This document shows positions 61,463 through 64,000 of a stretch of 64,000 nt of DNA, piece after piece. Within the stretch, counting starts at the first letter, position 1, and the number at the start of each line of letters is the position of its first letter. The notes beneath the pieces were generated by a model. It ran no database searches. It was not told where the DNA came from and saw only the letters and a program-made list of their open reading frames with translations. This DNA is from Pseudomonadota bacterium (GTDB lineage Bacteria > Pseudomonadota > Gammaproteobacteria > Burkholderiales > Burkholderiaceae_C). A program made the position numbers and the translations under genes. The stretch covers positions 1-64,000 of the forward strand of contig JAEWBU010000171.1 of assembly GCA_023390985.1 (NCBI GenBank), written 5' to 3'.

Positions 61463-62392
61463 TCAGGCGCTGGTCGCACCGGCCGGCGCGACCTCGCCAG
61501 CAGGCGCCGCCGCGGCAACGGAGTGGGCGGGGTCGTCCGCGGCGGGCTTCTTGCGCGCGCTGCCCGTCTTGCGGGCCGGCGCGCCGGCGGCGGCTGCAGA
61601 GGCGGCTGCAGCGTCGGAAAGCATCTGGGACGCGGCATCACCGGTCATCGGGGTGTCGCCGTCCTGCGTAGCCTCGTGCTGGGATTCCTGGGAGAACTTC
61701 TCGATCTCCTTGCCCTGCTCGGCCAGCAGCTGGTCGCGTTGCGGATCGGCCTGGCCCTTGCTGTGCTGCTCGCGCTGGAGGCGCTGTGCTTCGCGGTACA
61801 GCTTGAAGACCTCCTGCTCCATGGTCGCCCGGAAGGCGCGCAGAGCCTTCTTGCAGGTCCATTCCACCTGCGCGCGTTGCTGCGAATCCAGCAGACCCCA
61901 CAGGTTGGCGCTGCCGGAGAGGATGTAGACGCGATCCATCAGCATCAGCATTTCCAGGTACACCCGCGCCTGGGCCGCGATGATCGGCACGTCCACCTTG
62001 AGGGTCTGCGGATACAGGCTCAGGGCCTCGTCGCGGTGCTTGCCGGCCTGCTCCAGGATCTTCTTCAGACGCTGGTCCCAGTTGCCGATCAGCGTCTGGA
62101 TGTTCTGCAGCTTCGCGGTGCCGAGGGTGGCGAAGCGATCCAGAAGTTCGGTGTTGAAGCCGTGCCAGGAGCGGTACTGGTACTCCATGTACAGCTGCTT
62201 GGACAGGTAGGCGAAGTCCTTGCGGAAGAAGCGGATCGCCACGGGCGAGGCGAGCGTCTGGTCTTCCAGGACGAGGACGGGGCTTTGAAACGTGTGGACG
62301 AACTTCTCGTCGAACAGGTTCTGGATCGCGCTGACGTGCCGCGCACGGCGCTCCGCCAGGGCCGTGTCGACGGCGGGGGGATTGGTGGTCAT
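61463..62392 (-). CDS. Hypothetical protein, possibly AcaB/DUF1845-like
   Basis: 309 residues. A helical region (FFRKDFAYLSKQLYMEYQYR, LLDRFATLGTAKLQNIQTLI, KVDVPIIAAQARVYLEMLML) resembles, loosely, AcaB/DUF1845 proteins of conjugative elements. The C-terminal roughly 90 residues are low-complexity Ala/Pro-rich. I am not sure of the assignment. It faces away from promoter copy I. Confidence 0.5.
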   Translation of the reverse strand: MTTNPPAVDTALAERRARHVSAIQNLFDEKFVHTFQSPVLVLEDQTLASPVAIRFFRKDFAYLSKQLYMEYQYRSWHGFNTELLDRFATLGTAKLQNIQTLIGNWDQRLKKILEQAGKHRDEALSLYPQTLKVDVPIIAAQARVYLEMLMLMDRVYILSGSANLWGLLDSQQRAQVEWTCKKALRAFRATMEQEVFKLYREAQRLQREQHSKGQADPQRDQLLAEQGKEIEKFSQESQHEATQDGDTPMTGDAASQMLSDAAAASAAAAGAPARKTGSARKKPAADDPAHSVAAAAPAGEVAPAGATSA

Positions 62393-62560
62393 GTCGGGAC
62401 TCCTGAACAGAAAAGACTGCCCAGTGAATCTAGGCTCGGGGCTGGCCTACCCTGCGCGCGCCAAACTGCTATTTCGGGCGATTGGCGCGCGATGTGAGCC
62501 TCCGGCACGCAAGGGACGGCGGCCGGCGAATGGGACGCGATGCCTCGCTGGGGCAAGTTG

Positions 62561-62995
62561 GACCCGCATCCGTTGACCGCCGCGCCAAGGCGATTTCATA
62601 ATGAGCGCGTCACTCGGTAGCCGAGGGGCAGTGCACCTGGGACACTCAAACCTTCCGAGGCACGACAGGCCCTTCGCGACGGCGGATGGCAGCCGCAAGG
62701 CAGAACTAACAAGAAGACGGCCGCTGCAACCATGGCGGCCCATGGGGGGCGCCAAGTGCGTCCCGTCCATGAAAGCGCAGGGCAAGACCTGACGGCTAGC
62801 GAACTAGCTGTGAGGTCTTTCTCGACGCAAGTCGGTAAAGGCTGCGAGCAATCGCAGTTGCAGACCAGGTGTCTGCCATCAACTAGGTGAGACGCACCCT
62901 TCGGGTGTCCTCATCAACATCGTCAACTCCCTCCAAGGGCACTCCCATGCCCTGAGGGCGGAGCGCTTTTGGGATCACTTCGTTAAGAGGTCATC
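62561..62995 (+). promoter_or_regulatory. Shared promoter module, copy I, with a long non-coding leader
   Basis: Box GACCCGCATCCG at 62561, -35 TTGACC (62573-62578), -10 CATAAT (62597-62602), spacer 18. About 390 bases follow without a convincing gene; a 63-codon frame starting at 62601 has no ribosome site. The last part has a hairpin CACCC/GGGTG (about 62895-62907), CATCAAC (62912-62918), then CCCTCCAAGGGCA/TGCCCTGAGGG. The small gene at 62996 follows with AAGAGG. The rest could be a separate non-coding RNA. Confidence 0.55.
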
Positions 62996-63118
62996 ATGAA
63001 AGCTGCTGTCGTCAGCATCGCCGTCGCCATCGTGGGTTACTTCGCTGTCGGCACCCTGGATACCGGCAAGGCGATCCAGGCCAAGCGCGCTGCAGCCATC
63101 GAGGCCGCTGCGCAGTGA
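62996..63118 (+). CDS. 40-residue membrane peptide
   Basis: Reads MKAAVVSIAVAIVGYFAVGT and then LDTGKAIQAKRAAAIEAAAQ. One hydrophobic helix near the N-terminus is followed by an amphipathic basic helix. Its position at the end of leader copy I, with AAGAGG 7 bases upstream, supports it as real despite its size. Confidence 0.55.
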   Translation: MKAAVVSIAVAIVGYFAVGTLDTGKAIQAKRAAAIEAAAQ

Positions 63119-63126
63119 ACGAGACT

Positions 63127-63149
63127 CGGGAAGGCCTGTGGCCTTCCCG
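63127..63149 (+). terminator. Strong hairpin after the small membrane gene
   Basis: CGGGAAGGCC, loop TGT, GGCCTTCCCG, a perfect 10-base stem. No T-tract follows, so it may stabilise the message rather than terminate. Confidence 0.4.
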
Positions 63150-63313
63150 CGGTCCCATCTCTCTTCCCACTTCCACCCTTCGCGCTCCACCGCCTTCAAC
63201 GGCCATTGCCAAGTCGCCCACCACAGGGCATTTCGCAATGTCCGGTGTTCAACACCGCGACCGTCTGCCTCAGTGCAGACATTCACCGCCGGGCGCTTCC
63301 TGCGCCCGCGCAT

Positions 63314-63382
63314 CATCAACCCGACCGGGGCTCCACGCCCCGGAAGGGTTGTGGGCTCCAGTCGAAAGCTGGAGGCCTAACG
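63314..63382 (+). promoter_or_regulatory. Leader hairpins before the last gene (copy J, no promoter box found)
   Basis: CATCAAC (63314-63320), hairpin CCGGGGC/GCCCCGG (63325-63331 with 63337-63343) with CCACG spanning the loop and first stem base, outer AACCC/GGGTT. GCTCCAG/CTGGAG forms a third stem close to the translation start. A hairpin GGGCGC/GCGCCC lies just upstream at about 63290-63307. It also shares CCTCAGTGCnGACATTCA with copy B. Confidence 0.6.
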
Positions 63383-63439
63383 ATGCAAGTCATCACCGCC
63401 TGCTGGCCGGAGAAATCCGATGCAGGCCACAGCCGCTAG
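63383..63439 (+). CDS. Possible 18-residue leader peptide
   Basis: MQVITACWPEKSDAGHSR and stop. It starts right after the leader hairpins, at CTGGAGG, and overlaps the start of the next gene by 20 bases. It may couple or regulate translation of that gene; equally it could be chance. Confidence 0.3.
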   Translation: MQVITACWPEKSDAGHSR

Positions 63440-64000
63440 CGGCGGCTACCAGCTGCACCTTGCCCTCTTCCCGCACCACGTCATCCAGGCTGTGGAGCAG
63501 GAGGCAGAGCGCAAGGCCCAGCGCCGCGAGCACCGCGCCGCGGCAGCCCCCGCGCGACGCCGACCACGCATGTGGTCGGACACGCGGGAGCTGTTCGACG
63601 CGCTCGATCCCCAGCAGCTGCAAGAGCCGCTGCTGGAGACCGGCGGCACCAACGAACTGGACTGTGACCCTTCCCTGGACCTGTACGAACCGGTAGAGGT
63701 CGAAGCCGCGCAAGCGGTCGAGGACTCCGCCGGATGGTCGGACCAGGCGATGCTGGAGCTGCACGAAGCGGTGCTCATGCACTCGCTGGAGGCGCTCAAG
63801 TCTCGGGGTAACGGTGCAGAGAAGCGCGACGTCCTCAAGTGGATCTTCGCGCCCCAACGCTACGTGGCCACGCTGACGGTTGGCGGCCACGCCGAGGAGG
63901 TTCTTCTGCCTCCTGAACTCACCCCCTTCTCCTTCGAGATGTGCTGTCGCATCTGCAACTACCACTCGGATGCCTTCATGGACGGTCTGAAGTACGTGTT
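63420..64000 (+). CDS. Hypothetical protein, 3' end outside window
   Basis: 193 complete codons from the ATG at 63420, with GGAG 7 bases upstream. A basic helical region (VEQEAERKAQRREHRAAAAP) is followed by an acidic middle. A more ordered part (LKWIFAPQRYVATLTVGGHA, then FEMCCRICNYHSDAFMDGL) has a CC..C cluster that could bind metal. Open to the window edge. No family recognised. Confidence 0.6.
   Translation, partial: MQATAASGGYQLHLALFPHHVIQAVEQEAERKAQRREHRAAAAPARRRPRMWSDTRELFDALDPQQLQEPLLETGGTNELDCDPSLDLYEPVEVEAAQAVEDSAGWSDQAMLELHEAVLMHSLEALKSRGNGAEKRDVLKWIFAPQRYVATLTVGGHAEEVLLPPELTPFSFEMCCRICNYHSDAFMDGLKYV

Noticed and set aside
62601..62792. 63-codon frame right after promoter copy I
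   Set aside because: Its start overlaps the -10, has no ribosome site, and composition is not protein-like; the true gene is more likely at 62996.

Overview
The window is GC-rich throughout, with gene families typical of Burkholderiales (betaproteobacteria, Comamonadaceae-like): a Bug-type solute receptor, a CaiB-type CoA-transferase and a MalT-type regulator. It has two parts. Bases 1 to about 11.6 kb look like a catabolic segment plus a decayed two-partner secretion locus. From about 11.8 kb to the right edge it is the backbone of a large plasmid, or an element derived from one. The backbone carries an iteron origin with a TrfA-like initiator, a parA/parB cassette with a palindromic centromere array, and a complete PRTRC operon set. 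I see no integrase, no complete insertion sequence, no tRNA or rRNA, and no CRISPR array.

Layout. 1-7.5 kb: minus-strand regulator (cut by the edge), CoA-transferase, double-length acyl-CoA dehydrogenase, enoyl-CoA hydratase and Bug receptor, consistent with uptake and beta-oxidation-like breakdown of an organic acid. 7.8-11.6 kb: TpsA/TpsB (haemagglutinin-type exoprotein and its transporter) broken by several frameshifts. 11.6-12.5 kb: a patchwork junction with a headless SRAP gene. 12.6-36 kb: accessory plasmid genes, many resembling DNA-modification enzymes (Mom-like, thymine-pyrophosphorylase-like, TSPPY methyltransferase, DpdA-like transglycosylase, PAPS-reductase-like), plus a tandem FinO/ProQ protein, a PLD nuclease, a bactofilin and a DinG-like helicase. 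36-40 kb: RadC-like and DndC-like proteins. 40-46 kb: regulators, centromere, parAB, oriV, rep. 46-53 kb: RecE-like nuclease, a Gp3-like protein, a second bactofilin and a TraB-like protein. 53-59.6 kb: PRTRC ParB-E-C and F-B-A-ThiF. 59.6-64 kb: UvrD-like helicase and unknown genes.

Most striking pattern: many backbone operons start with the same module. A box GACCCGCAGGAG lies 12 bases before a TTGAC-type -35, with a 16-18 base spacer to an AAT-type -10. It is followed by a structured leader: a GC hairpin, a single-stranded CATCAAC, a second hairpin often with CCACG in its loop, and in several copies a third hairpin around the ribosome binding site. This ties the two PRTRC operons, the RadC-like gene, the PAPS-reductase operon and several unknown genes into one apparent regulon. 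Leaders alone, without the box, precede the DndC-like gene and the last gene.

The PRTRC genes encode an apparent ubiquitin-like toolkit: E1-like ThiF, a JAMM peptidase, an E2-like protein with a visible candidate cysteine, and a ubiquitin-like protein C that is longer than I expect. They sit next to a ParB-like protein on the same replicon as a separate classical parAB system.
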